A stretch of 64,000 nt of DNA from Micromussa lordhowensis (taxonomy: Eukaryota > Cnidaria > Anthozoa > Scleractinia > Lobophylliidae), in contig OZ026599.1 of the NCBI GenBank assembly GCA_964020085.1, forward strand, positions 26,838,829 through 26,902,828, read 5' to 3'. Below, one piece after another: positions 1 through 11,263 of this stretch. Position numbers and translations under genes: made by a program. How positions within the stretch are numbered: the first letter of the stretch is position 1; each line of letters begins with the position of its first letter. The notes beneath the pieces were generated by a model. The model made no database searches and had not been told where the DNA came from. It saw only the letters and a program-made list of their open reading frames with translations.

Positions 1-219
1 CAACATTGGTTTAAGGGCGCTGGCGGTAGAACCTGGCGAGATCGGTGTTTGCGGTGATGAAGCTCTTCCGGACAAAGGGGTGGAATTTGTTCTGTAGGCA
101 GATGTATTTCAACGTAGAGTTGACTTTGTTCTCGACTGTTTTGGCCGACATGCGGGGTACCTTTTGATAGGTGCTGGAGTCACTGAGGTGAGCTAGGGCT
201 AGCTGTATAATTAATTGAG
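1..219 (-). pseudogene. Penelope-like element RT fragment (edge of duplication copy A)
   Basis: Bases 1-25 and 26-219 match 25975-25999 and about 26093-26287, with ~93 bases missing between the two blocks. In the intact relative these bases encode the N-terminal part of a Penelope-like reverse transcriptase on the minus strand. The fragment continues off the left edge of the window and stops at the insertion point of the LINE that follows. No complete protein can be made from it. Confidence 0.8.
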
Positions 220-226
220 TTAATTA

Positions 227-1998
227 TTGGCCTTACAAAGTTGTTATCTCATTCCGACGATTGACAAACCAACGCGTGTTCACAGAACTTCCGCCAGTCT
301 TGTTGACAATATTTTTGTTAATAATCCCGATCAGGTTGTTGTAAGTGGCAATCTTGTTACTGATGTTAGCGACCACCTCTCGCAGTTCTGTATCTTTGCT
401 TCGACAATAGATAGAATCAAACAAAAGCAAATTAAGAAGCGTGACTTCTCAAAAGTTTGTTCTGACGCTTTTAATGACGAACTTGCCACAATTAATTGGA
501 ATTCAATCATCGAGAGACCAGGTATAAACGTTCATGAAATTTTCACATTGTTCTACAAAACTGTTAACAATATTGTAAATAAGCATGCACCAATTATAAC
601 TCTATCAAAGCGCATGAAGAAACAACTTTCCAAGCCTTGGATAACTAAGGGATTACGAATTTCAATACAAATAAAAAATGAATTATTCCAATCTGGTGAT
701 TCTAAGAAATATAAATATTACAGAAATAAAATTTGTTCTCTGATTCGCTTAAGCAAGAAAAGTTATTACCATGAACTTTTCAAGAATAACTTGAACGATA
801 TGCGGAAAACATGACAATAAATGCGCTACTCAACCATCGGAAAAGAAACCTTAATCGTGTTATCAACGACCCATTCCGTTAACCCAACATTATAAATAAA
901 TATTTCTCATCTGTTGGCAACAACTTAGAATCCAAACTGCCTCCAGCCGAGCATCCTTGCATGGACTATCTCTGTAACTCCAAATTACCTGACACCTCAT
1001 TCTTCTTCAAACCTGTAACTCCGCATGAAGTGAAGCTTGAAATTTTATCCATGCCGAGCAATAAGTCGTATGGCCTTTACTCTTGTCCTATACAACTTCT
1101 TAAATGCTCTTGTGACATAATATCTCCTGTTCTTGCAAATTTTCTCAACAAGTCTGTCAATCTAGGGGCATACCCCTCTAAACTGAAACTGTCCAAAATT
1201 ATACCCATCTACAAAGCCGATGACGAAACAGATGCCCGCAATTACAGACCGATTTCATTACTGTCAAACTTCAACAGGATTTTAGGGAAAATTATGTACA
1301 AGAGAATGAAGATCTTTATACAAAAACATCAGCTATTATCTTTATCCCAATACGGTTTTCGTCAAGCACATTCAACTGAACATGCTATACTTGACATGAT
1401 AGAATCCATCCGTACCAACATGGATAAAAGACTTTATTCTTGTGGGGTGTTCATCGACCTTAAGAAAGCTTTTGACACGGTTGACCATAAAATATTACTT
1501 GATAAACGTAATTATTACGGCTTTCGAGGAATTGTAAATCAGTGTTTTTTCTCGTATTTAACAAATCGCACTCAAACAACCGAGATTAACTCTTATATTT
1601 CGGATAGAGAAGTAGTTAGCTGTGGTGTACCTCAAGGGTCCGTTTTGGGGCCGCTTCTCTTTTCGCTTTATGTCAATGATATTCAATATTGCTCAAGAAA
1701 ACTTAAATTTTTCCTTTTTGCAGATGGTACTAATGTCCTTTACTCTCACGATAATCTCAAGACATTAGAATTAATTGTAAATACTGAATTGCACAACCTA
1801 CTCAATTGGCTAACTGCAAACAAACTTACACTCAACAGAAAGAAATCAAACTTTGTTATTTTCCGCCCATACCGAAAAAGACTCAATTATCTGCCACAAA
1901 TTAACATTTTTGATAGTGAAGAAAATACGAATGTAACCCTTGAACATAAGAATTGCATCAAATATCTTGGGTTATTGATTGATGAAAATCTAAGTTGA
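227..1998 (+). pseudogene. LINE ORF2 fragment: endonuclease end, linker and reverse transcriptase
   Basis: Bases 227-814 encode the end of an APE-type endonuclease (DNIF and SDHLSQF motifs) and the linker. Bases 961-1998 encode the RT fingers and palm (NYRPISLLSNF, FIDLKKAFDTVDH, GVPQGSVLGPLLF). The stretch 815-960 is frame-broken. The catalytic box reads FADGT where LINE copy 2 has FADDT, so the second metal-binding aspartate is lost and the enzyme should be dead. The reading frame stops at the MULE junction just after 1998 and resumes near 8963. Two neutral explanations remain for the D-to-G change: decay after insertion, or inactivity of the parent copy. Confidence 0.9.
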
Positions 1999-2006
1999 AA
2001 AAAAAA

Positions 2007-2220
2007 GGACGTTACTAAAACGGGGAATGGGGAATGGGGAATGGGGAATGGGGAATGGGGAATGGGGAATGGGGAATGGGGAATGGGGAATGGGGAATGG
2101 GGAATGGGGAATGGGGAATGGGGAATGGGGAATGGGGAATGGGGAATGGGGAATGGAGAATGGGGAATGGGGAATGGGGAATGGGGAATGGGGAATGGGA
2201 AATTGAAAATGGGAAATTGT
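2007..2220 (+). repeat. Left MULE terminus: GGGGAAT heptamer array
   Basis: After the 15 bp terminal motif, about 25 head-to-tail copies of GGGGAAT run from 2022 to about 2199, with one GGAGAAT variant, and then degenerate copies to 2220. Open frames through the array (Met-Gly-Asn-Gly-Glu-Trp repeats) are artefacts of the 7-mer periodicity. Confidence 0.95.
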
Positions 2221-2754
2221 GGTCAGCGTTATAATCACAGAAAAGTTAGAGTGCGCGCATCGTCGCAAATACAGGAGTGGCGCAATACGCCGGATTTCTC
2301 TTTGACGTGTACGTGGGTCGAAGCTCGGTGATATCACCAGCAGTCTCACCAGTATGGAAGGTAAGAGTATTTTGGTCAGTCTTTAGAGTTATTAGTTTCT
2401 AAAACTGAACAAAATTAATCAAAGAATAGTACTCTTTAGGCAAAGAAAGTGACCTTGTGAATGTTGTCGTCATCGACAGGTGAGTAAGCTTGAGACCCTT
2501 GTCTCACTTTTGAGTAAGCTTATAGTTGAGCATGAAATTAAGACATTAGCACAGTCCAGAAGGGAGTCATACTTTACATAAGTCGAATCGAATTAGAAGT
2601 TTGTCCTACTCAGATTAATTTACACCGACGGAACGGTTTAAAAATAATGCACTTCTAACAAATTTACTCGATCTCTGCTTGGATGTTTTAGCGACTCTGA
2701 CGTTATAACAGTTACCGATGTCGAAGACAACGTCAGTTCTAGTATCCAGAACCT

Positions 2755-5700
2755 ATGTGGGAAAGCGAGAGTACAAGTGCTTCAATCTTTAAGGTATTTA
2801 AAAAAGATATACTGTAGTACGAACCGAGAATTAAGCTAAACGCTTTAGGGCTGAAGGCGTGGATTGAGTTGACTGACGCCGGTCAATTGTCAAAAATGAG
2901 CAAATTTTAATGGGCTTCCAAAAACAGTTGTTCACTCGAGTAGGCATCAGCACGCTTTTGAATCAAAAGTTAACCACTTATTTATCGTTCTAACATTTGC
3001 TGTGACCTGATGAAAACAGCAGACACTGAACAAGCTCAAAATGTTCTTTCGTTGACACTTTTGCTGTATAGGAGAACAACACGAGCCGTGAAAGAACGGA
3101 CCGCGTGTCAAATTACGGGTTCATTTTTCGAAAAAATGGACTAAAAAATCTTTGCTTACAACACCCATATTTCGGGGTTTCGGAATTTTTATATAATACT
3201 TGAATGACTTATTAGAATAACGTTGAAAGAACATCAGTACTACAGTTCCAAGTAAAAAGATTGTTTCACCACGACAATCGAAATTTCTCGAGTCTAGCAG
3301 CTTTTATTCACTTGCTATAGCAAGATACTTCGCTACACAGCTTACTTTATTTTGTTTTTTTGCAAGAAAGGTCTTTGGGAGCCACCGACTTGAAATGGGT
3401 CTCCACAACTAGCCGCTTGAAATATTCACTCGGCGAGAAAATGATCTGCATCAGTGTAAGGTTTGGGATTAAAATTTTGGATGGTAATAAGCTTAAATGA
3501 AATAATACTTATTAATTTACGGATTGCAGAAAGAATTGAGGAAAGTGACCGCTGTTTTGAGTAGCTCTTCCCTTGAAAGCACTCCAGAGAAAAAGTATAA
3601 AGTTGTGGACGAGAGTAAGCTTGCAACAGAGGAGAGTAAAGAAAGGTTAGTTTAAGAGAAACACGCACTCTGCTTGTGCACTTTACTGTTTTGAACCCCG
3701 ATACAGAATTAGCAATTATTGAATGAGGCTGAGTAGGATATGAAGAATTCCCCAGATAAAGGAGGGTGTAATCCACCGAGACCGAAGGCCGAGGTGGATT
3801 ACACCCTCCGAGATCTACAGAATTCTTCATATCCTATGAAAGCCGAATTCAATAATTGCTTTATTATTTATTCAAAGTATTTTAAAACTCTTAAAGGAGA
3901 AAATGAGCTCTATGTTTTTCTGCTCACCAAAAATAACACAACTTCGTGTCCAGGTTTCTTAGTCAACGGATCAATAATCTGCAGCGGATTGCACTTTTGA
4001 CGTCATTGGTGCAATATGACAAAATTCTTTCCAAATGTGGTCAACGGCAGCTGGTTATGGTGAATTATGCGTGTGGTTTTAACCAATCAGGAACGGGAAA
4101 ATATTTTGAATGAATAATAATCACATAAGTCACATTGTTCAGCTATAGAAGTAAAAACGGCCAATGCTTTTGATTTATTACTTTTAGGTCTAAAGCAAGG
4201 CATGTCAAGCGCTTTTTGTATGAGGACTCTGAAGAAGATAGTGATCCACCCACCGAGTAGGTGTATTTTCTTTCTTATTTCATTGGTTTCATTTCATTAT
4301 TTATTGGTTTCATGTAATTGTATTGTTTGGCTTAAATTGAGGGCATACTAAAGAAAGGTTGCCACGGAATTTCAATCTCAATGTTAATTTTGAAATAGAG
4401 TTTTTCCTCTCTTTCAGAGACCCTGACAAACTTGAACACTTTGGTGATGTGCCCATCTATGTAAGAGGAACAACTAGCTCCTTTTCAGGGGAGAAGGTCA
4501 TTAAAATTATGGCAATGAGACACAATGTCAATGTACTATGTAAAAAACAACCCCAGAGAGTGCAAATTAATGCTTCGTTTGTTATTGACTTAAGATATGT
4601 AACTTTCGAAGATCTAGAGGCAGATGACAATGGGTCTTACATAAATAATGGATCACCTACGCATACTTTTGAATGTGACTTTACTGCTGAAAAATTGACG
4701 AAGTGTAAAAGAATAGCTACCAAAAGAATAGAAGGTAGTAATTACTATTATTTAGTGAGAAAGTATCGTAAATGTGCTTCAGCTACGGATCTAACAAGAA
4801 CCATTTCATATTGTTTAACCCCTTCAGGGGAGATACTAAATCAGGTTGCTTTTGTGCAGTATAATTTTAAAGGAGAAGAACACAAATTTAAGCTTTTGGG
4901 ACACGGGAATGCAAAATCTAAGCACGTTGTCCCCTATCAGAGAACAAAGGAATCAACAAAGGCACATCTAAGGTTAAACCTTAAAGATAACACCCCAAAA
5001 GAAGCTTTCCAAAAGACCAGCAGAGAGCTAGGAGGGGCAATGATCGCAGAGAGTGCGGGCCAAACTCCAAGAAACCGAAAGCAAGCGTATAACATGAAAC
5101 AATACAAACATGCTGGTTCTACGTCGCTAGGAGACCAGTCATCGGACGTTTTAGGTAGCCTATTATCAATGGCAAATGATGAGAAGCAGGGGGATCCAAA
5201 TAATGTGTTCATTAGAAGCATCCAAACCCACCCCAACCCCCTCTTCTTGGTGCTGGCGACAGCAACTCAGTTCCAAAACCTGGAGACGTATTGCACCTCT
5301 CTATATGTATCTAGTGTTATGACAATAGATCCAACAGTTTAACATTGGTAAGTTTAGTGTCACCCCTGTGACTTACCAGGATCTGCTTCTGATTTCAAAA
5401 AGATCAGGAGAGCACCCTATTTGCATTGGGCCACTGCTCATTAGCCAAAACTTGACATATGATGTTTTTAGTGACTTCATCTATTGTGTACAAAAGAACT
5501 GCCCCTCTCTGAAACAAGGCTTACGATCTTTTGGTACAGACGGGGAAAAGGCATTAAAAAAAGCGCTGGCTGAAGGGTTTCCCGACAGTGTCAAGCTAAG
5601 GTGTATGAGCCATTTTAGAAACAACGTAAAGGAACACCTGAAGGATTTTGACGCAGAAAGCAAAACTAAAGTTCTTAACCAGGTGTTCAGACAAAACGAT

Positions 5701-7419
5701 GCCGATGGAGTCTATAAAGAGGGTCTCTTGGATGCTGACTCGGCAGAGCTTTTCCAAAGCCTTTATGAGTCAGTTAGGGACGGTTGGAAGGAGATATCTC
5801 GTTCTTTTGTGTCTTGGTTTGATAGTAAAATCCCCACTATCAAAGAGTCGATGCTTGCAAACGTCAGAAAGGCGGCAGGCTTGGGTTCCCCTCCAGCAAA
5901 GTTTTACACCCATAGCTCTGAGAGTAACAATCATGTTATTAAGCACAAAGAGCGTTATCGAGAAGTTTCCTTGCCTCAGTTTGTCCAGGACATGAAAGAA
6001 CTTAAGAAAGATTATGACGATGATTTCGTGAAAGCAATCACTGGACGTGGTGAGTACAGTATGAAGTACTCGCATCTTGAGCTTAGCACTGATCAGTGGT
6101 TTAGCATGACTCTTAAGCAGAGAGAGACATATGTTAGAAAAATTCGAGGCCTGACCATGCTTGAGGTGCTGCAAGGGGACAACAGCCCTCTTCAGAGTTT
6201 AGGAGTGAGAAATGCAACCCAATTGCAAACAACTGGTTTATCCGTCTCTTGGAAAAAGGTACAAAGCCCGCTTGACGAGGCAGTTCTTGAGAGCATGTGG
6301 GCAAAGGCTACCAAGCTTTGTACTTCTCCTGGTGCGATTCAGTGTGCACCCTATTGTGAAGAAAACATTCCTGCAACGCCAGTCTATTTAGTTTTGAGTG
6401 GTAGTAACTCTCGCGAGTTTCATTCAGTAGAGTACAGTGGCACACTCTCAGCAGTTGTCAAATGCTCGTGTGCGGGGATGAAATCATCCGGAATCTGCTC
6501 GCATGCTCTAGCTGTATGTGAAAAATCGGGATTGCTTCCACAGTTTTTGCAGTATTACAGTGCTAAGAAACGAAGGTTAAATTTGACAAAAATCAATCTA
6601 GGGGGTAAACAAGACCGCCAATATGTAGGAAGGAAACCAAACCAACCCCGTAAGCGTTTCAAAGGCCCAATGCCGCAAAATGAAGTTGTAATAGAGTGCC
6701 AAAAGGTAATGGCAGACAATCGGCCTAGCATGGGCAAACAAGGAGCAAACCTTTCGCCTGAGGTAGAGAACCATGCAATTAGCCAGGCTCAAGCTCCATG
6801 CTTTGGATACGAGCCAGTATCCTCAGATATCCCTGACCCTGCCAATAGCTGTCCTGCTGAAAGCACAATATTGCCCCATCTTGATGAACAGGGAAATCAA
6901 TTTTCCTTTCTGGACTTTCTTTATGACACTAATGCACTGCAATTACAAAATAGCTATGCAACTGAGACGACTTCTCCTGCCTACCCACAAAATGCGGCTA
7001 CTAGGCATTCTGAACAAATGGACTCATGGCAAGGCCATGCTATGGAACTTCAAACTCCCCAGGTTTGTAATAATCAAGCAAGGACGCCCAAACCCTCTTT
7101 CCCAAAATCAGATTGCAATTATGTTGTGGGTACCATATGGGGGAATGTGAGAAAGTGCTTTGGGTGTAAACATGAATTTCTGCCTGCCTCTGCGCCTGAT
7201 AATCAATTTGTTCTTGTGAGACCCGAATCTGACTGGTATTTCGACAAGCAGTCTAAGGCATGGCGTTTAGGACGGAAATCAAATCGATATTATCATATGT
7301 CCCTGCAGTGTGTGCAGAGAAACAACCCACAATTTTCAGCTACTCAGTTAATTGTTCCAGCTAACACACCAGCAGCTGTGAAGGCAGTTTTATTTGAAAG
7401 ATTTGGGATGTATCTTTAG
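2755..7419 (+). CDS. MULE transposase, multi-exon, one frame break
   Basis: Predicted exons with matching phases are 2755-2793 (ATG start), 3530-3645, 4188-4256 and 4418-7419, each bounded by GT/AG. The small exons encode a lysine/arginine-rich then acidic N-terminus, perhaps a nuclear-localisation region. The large exon carries the DDE transposase domain. The first catalytic Asp lies in TIDPTV near 5332, followed at once by a premature TAA at about 5340; the frame continues one base out of register from 5368, so a single-base insertion near 5337 splits the gene. Downstream are GTDGEKAL and CMSHFRNN motifs, then a SWIM zinc finger (CSCAGMKSSGICSHAL, 6466-6513), which is characteristic of MULE transposases. 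The C-terminus adds a CFGCKHEF zinc-knuckle-like region. Confidence 0.8.
3711..3860. repeat. Foldback MITE inside the MULE transposase intron
   Basis: A ~150 bp inverted repeat starts agcaattattgaat and ends attcaataattgct. Inner arms gtaggatatgaagaattc and ggagggtgtaatccacc are mirrored around a short GC-rich loop. It lies between exons 2 and 3 of the transposase gene. It could form a long hairpin in the pre-mRNA. Confidence 0.8.
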
Positions 7420-7477
7420 ACCTAAAAAAAATATAAAATTGCCATTTGTTCAAAGTTAGGGTCGTAATATGACGATA

Positions 7478-7806
7478 ATGAATGGTGATGACATCTCTAA
7501 ACCATGTGACTTCTTTTTTCTGAACGTTAAAGCCGGAAAATGTTCTTGATTCCTCAATTACCGAGGCAAATCTAATTGTCTTTACCGAATTAGAGGTTGT
7601 TAGAGTTGTAATTACCTGTGGTGAAGTTGAGTTAAAAATAGATGATAGTATCTCTAATAAATGCTGATATGTCATTCTCTTTGTTCTGAAAAAGCCTGTA
7701 AATTTTCTTGAGTCCTCAATTACCGAGACAAATATTTAATTCTCTTTTCCGAAACAGAGTTTATTAGTGTTGATATCACCTGTAATGAATTTGAGTTAAA
7801 AATAGC
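7478..7806. repeat. Imperfect ~165 bp tandem duplication 3' of the transposase gene
   Basis: Two diverged copies share the blocks tcctcaattaccgag and gagttaaaaatag in the same order. They lie just past the transposase stop codon. No coding potential is seen. The stretch from 7807 to 8579 is otherwise unremarkable AT-rich sequence belonging to the MULE. Confidence 0.7.
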
Positions 7807-8579
7807 TTAATCAAGGTTTTGCTAATCCAGGGAAAAAAAAACATGTAAAACCAACGTTATTTGTTTGGAAGATATAAACTAGTCATAGCAAGAACTTTAA
7901 CGTTTCTTAAGCTTAATTAAAAGGTTATTTCATGTTCATTTGTAACTTAATAAAATTACAGTTTAAAAGAAGTTGTACATTCTAATGGGTAATCACTGTC
8001 CTTGTTTCATTCCGAAAACTGGCCGCCCTTTCTGAGAGCTAGTGGGCAGTAGGGTAACGCAACTGACAAAAGCCTATTATTGCCGGCGCTCGTTTCCTCC
8101 GGCAGACGCGCCACGAAGGTAATGAATTTGACAGGTTTCCCTCGGTAACTTGCATAATTATTCTACGCGCGTAATGCCACAAATACCCTGTCATGAATTT
8201 CCATGGGTTTTCCATATTTAAGCGCTTCTCTTCATCGTTGCCTTTGTTGGCGCTTATACTCGCAATATTTTAATCTTGTCCCCAATTTTTGGTGCTGACC
8301 AAAGGAAGCTTGACCGCTGAGAGCGAGATTTAATATGTCTTCTAGTTAATTGCTCAGGTACTGAAATAACGAAAAAGGAAGGTCACCCTCCCGTTTGCTG
8401 CTTATTGTCGGTAAATCCCCTTTATTTTCGTGCACAACGTTTCCAAAAAAAGTGATAATAGCCGCTGAAAAAATTTAATTCCGCTTTAACAAGAATCTCA
8501 CCAATTTGAAATTCCTATTTCCCATTTCCCTTTTTAGTAAAAACATATTCGACTTCCCATTTTCAATTTAACCTCTCAA

Positions 8580-8959
8580 TTTCCCATTCCCCATTCCCCG
8601 TTTTAGTAAAAAGAAAAATTCAATTTCCCATTTTCAGTTTCCCATTCCCCATTTCCCATTTCCCATTCCCCATTCCCCATTCCCCATTCCCCATTCCCCA
8701 TTCCCCATTCCCCATTCCCCATTCCCCATTCCCCATTCCCCATTCCCCATTCCCCATTCCCCATTCCCCATTCCCCATTCCCCATTCCCCATTCCCCATT
8801 CCCCATTCCCCATTCCCCATTCCCCATTCCCCATTCCCCATTCCCCATTCCCCATTCCCCATTCCCCATTCCCCATTCCCCATTCCCCATTCCCCATTCC
8901 CCATTCCTCATTCCTCATTCCTCATTCCCCATTCCCCATTCCCCGTTTTAGTAACGTCC
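8580..8959 (-). repeat. Right MULE terminus: inverted GGGGAAT array
   Basis: This is the reverse-complement array (CCCCATT units) of about 40 copies from about 8636 to 8945, ending in the inverted terminal motif at 8945-8959. A second internal copy of the motif ccgttttagtaa lies near 8597, preceded by degenerate units, so the terminus seems to have been extended or duplicated. It is roughly twice as long as the left array. Confidence 0.95.
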
Positions 8960-8999
8960 TTGGAAAAACCATATCTATACCCTTACAACAAAAATAAGT

Positions 9000-9587
9000 A
9001 AAACTATCGGTATAATTGCGAAGTTAAGACATTTTTTTCCTAATCGTACTCTTCTCGATATTTATAAGTCCCTCATTGCACCTTATATAACGTATGGATT
9101 AACTTCTTGGGGAACTGCATCTAAGACCTTGCTAAATAAAATTCTTGTCCTTCAAAAACGCGTACCTCGTCTTATTCGCTTTGCTCCAGTAAGGGAGCAT
9201 ACAATACCCCTTTTCTTGAAAGCAAAGCTACTACCGCTTGGATTTCAATATTATGAGAAAATTGCTAATTTAATGTACGACATAAATACCAGTTCTGCAC
9301 CAATTAACATTTCAAATTTGTTTTCCAAAGTTACCGGCGTTCATTCTTATAGCACACGTTCATCAACGTCTGAGCATTTTTACACTAAAAAATCTTCACT
9401 TAACGTTCAAAGTAAAGCCTTCTCACACGTTGGTGTTAAAATCTGGAATGGGATACCAACTAGTCTCAAAAACGCATCCAAGAATTATTTTAAAAAATCT
9501 ATTAGAACAAAACTAATTGAAATTCTAGAGACTGAAAACTCCTATGTCGACATAGATACTCTTGTAAATAAGATGAATCAACCATGA
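9000..9587 (+). pseudogene. LINE copy 1 ORF2 C-terminal domain
   Basis: The reading frame interrupted at 1998 resumes here. It encodes the post-RT region (ITYGLTSWG, LQKRVPRLIRF) ending in a stop at 9585-9587. The corresponding domain in LINE copy 2 reads LTYGLTAWG. The function of this C-terminal region is unclear, though it is widely conserved in such LINEs. The 3' untranslated region follows, up to 9811. Confidence 0.85.
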
Positions 9588-9724
9588 CGATTAAATTACT
9601 AGCTGTTTTAGTTTTCCTCTTTTCATATTATTCTTTTACCTAATTGTTTGAAAGCACGAAGATTTAGGTCTACATGTTGTAATTGTAAGTAGGAAAAAAT
9701 TATGTAAAATTATTTGTTAACTGT

Positions 9725-9764
9725 CTGGCTTGCCGCGATTAGCTCTTCGCTATATGCAAGCCAG
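9725..9764 (+). other. LINE 3' stem-loop
   Basis: CTGGCTTGC (9725-9733) pairs perfectly with GCAAGCCAG (9756-9764) around a 22-base loop that contains TAGCT and CGCTATAT. The same loop elements, with a different but still perfect stem, occur in LINE copy 2. This supports a selected RNA hairpin, as expected of a 3' end recognised by its own RT. Confidence 0.75.
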
Positions 9765-9818
9765 CCTTAGTAATAACATGTAATTAACTTAAAGAAATAA
9801 ATAAAGAAAAGAATTGTG

Positions 9819-10290
9819 TCTTGCTCACAAATCACTTTTCATGTCCTTCCCCGCGGAGTTTCGAGCAAAACATTTGTCATCGGGAACATAAACGCGTGCA
9901 CATACAAAACATCGAGAGACTTATCTCAAGATAAGCGCGACATCAAAATAAATGCTGGTTTCCTCTTAAACGAGTATGGTGGCCTATATTAGGTTAAATA
10001 AAGGCTACGAGTCCACAGCTTCTACGCTCCTAATAGTGGAATGTCAACTTGAGGATCTAGCATAAATGATCAGTTATTTTGACTATTTTCGGACTCGGCA
10101 AAAATGCGATGCAAGATTGTCCGTATAGAGTCGTTAACAGTGATCATATGCAAATTTCCTTCTAAGCGAAAATACTTCGTTCTTTTTATGATTGATGTTT
10201 TGTTGAAGGAAGTTTGGCGCGGACAAGAATGTCCTTGAGAGATTTTTCCTTCCTGTAAGACACAACCGGTGGCTGATTAAAGATTTCTTT
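9819..10290. other. Non-coding part of copy A
   Basis: This stretch has no supported gene. It is colinear with 26288-26760 and contains only short spurious frames. Confidence 0.7.
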
Positions 10291-10411
10291 GAGCCTCTTT
10301 GAATTCGAACAAAGACTCTGCCATCTCTGCTATCCCTTAACACTCGTTCAAAAAAACTCTGACTGAAGTTCAGTTCTGTGACCGAAAAGAGGCTCTTCGC
10401 AGCAAAACAAA
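10291..10411. other. Segment inverted relative to copy B
   Basis: The ~115 bp block including ttcagttctgtgaccgaaaa appears in reverse complement at about 26800-26921 in copy B. The flanking sequence on the left is colinear in both copies. Confidence 0.85.
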
Positions 10412-10689
10412 ATTTAACAGAAAGTTAACAGAAATCGAAGGAAGGAAGGAATGCATACTCCATCCACGCCTACATCTCGGATTAATGACTACGTCATTAT
10501 CCGAGTTTAAAACGATTAGAAAACGTTATGCAACGTTTCTCAAGTGTGCATTGGAAAACCTGCCGTGACCTAAAAAACAACAACAAAACATTGCAAATCT
10601 AGCTTGAAGAAAACCCTCAAACTGATTGTAAGCGCTGTTTCCCAAATAGGGTTACAAACCGTTCAACTTTCAAGTCGACTGATCCTCCC

Positions 10690-11263
10690 AATTGTCGTAC
10701 AGAAGTATCATAACTTCTGCGCTGTTTATTATTTCTCTAAGAAGAGTCTTAAGTCCTTCACGATAATTTCTACTGAAAATAAAACAAATACTGGGATTCA
10801 TTGCACAATTTGCGTTGGCCATCAAAAAAGCAACGGAGGAACAATACTTGAAGCCACAAGACATCTCGATATCCGATTTAAAGAGGACTACATGCCTGGT
10901 AATTACGGCAGCCAGCCAATTGAAAACCCTAATACAGCAGCAATGGCCATTTTTAACACGTACATTTCGGCCGGATTTTCTGCGACTTGAGCTTAAAAAG
11001 ATGATAATGTCAACGCCCACGGGATAAAAATGTGAACCACCACTATTGCCACGTAGTAATTTTTAACAGACGTCTTCTCAATGCATCTGACACCCCGACC
11101 CTTCTGGATATTCATAAAGTTTCATGGCGAACAGATATGGGAAGAGTACAGCCATCGCGATGATCCAAGTGGACAGAATGAACAACGGCACAGCTTCGAA
11201 CTGATGAGTGGATAACGAAGGGAAAATACCACAGCTCCTAATCGATCCACTGCTATCAGAACC
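10690..11263 (-). pseudogene. GPCR pseudogene (third, degenerate copy)
   Basis: Read on the minus strand, 11084-11263 matches the TM4 region of the neighbouring GPCRs (LFAMKLYEYP and the extracellular-loop cysteine). Bases 10690-10990 match TM7 and the tail (CAMNPSICFIF, NYREGL). Frames are broken, the TM5-TM6 part is mostly missing, and nothing upstream of TM3 remains. It is absent from copy B, where sequence jumps from the inverted block to the equivalent of about 11620. It shows the receptor family has expanded locally. Confidence 0.85.

Larger units (their letters stand above)
2007..8959 (+). mobile_element. Mutator-like element (MULE) with heptamer-satellite termini
   Basis: Both ends carry the inverted sequence GGACGTTACTAAAACGGGG, which runs straight into arrays of GGGGAAT. 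The flanking host bases are ttgaaaaaaaaa on the left (1995-2006) and ttggaaaaa on the right (8960-8968), consistent with an ~9 bp target duplication typical of Mutator elements; the left copy has a lengthened A run. The LINE reading frame continues on either side. The internal gene at 2755-7419 encodes a MULE-type transposase with a SWIM zinc finger. The element carries a foldback MITE in an intron and a tandem duplication downstream of the gene. Confidence 0.85.
220..9811 (+). mobile_element. 5'-truncated non-LTR retrotransposon (LINE copy 1), split by a MULE
   Basis: The duplicated copy at 26281-26292 shows the empty site, where the bases aattgag run straight into tcttgctc. Here aattgag (213-219) and aattgtg (9812-9818) flank the insert as a near-perfect 7 bp target duplication. 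The element begins inside the endonuclease domain, so it is 5' truncated. It carries RT and C-terminal coding sequence, a 3' hairpin and an A-rich 3' end. It belongs to the same family as the LINE at 35338-61621. A Mutator-like element occupies 2007-8959. The clade is probably CR1/L2-like, judged from the APE endonuclease plus RT layout and the 3' stem-loop. Confidence 0.85.

Noticed and set aside
2022..2199. Telomeric repeat
   Set aside because: GGGGAAT is not the animal TTAGGG telomere unit, and the arrays are the inverted ends of a transposon.
2034..2331. Open frames in the GGGGAAT arrays encoding Gly-Asn-Gly-Glu-Trp repeats
   Set aside because: A 7-mer array without stop codons is open in every frame. 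The same is true of the inverted array at 8603-8918. There is no sign of codon selection.
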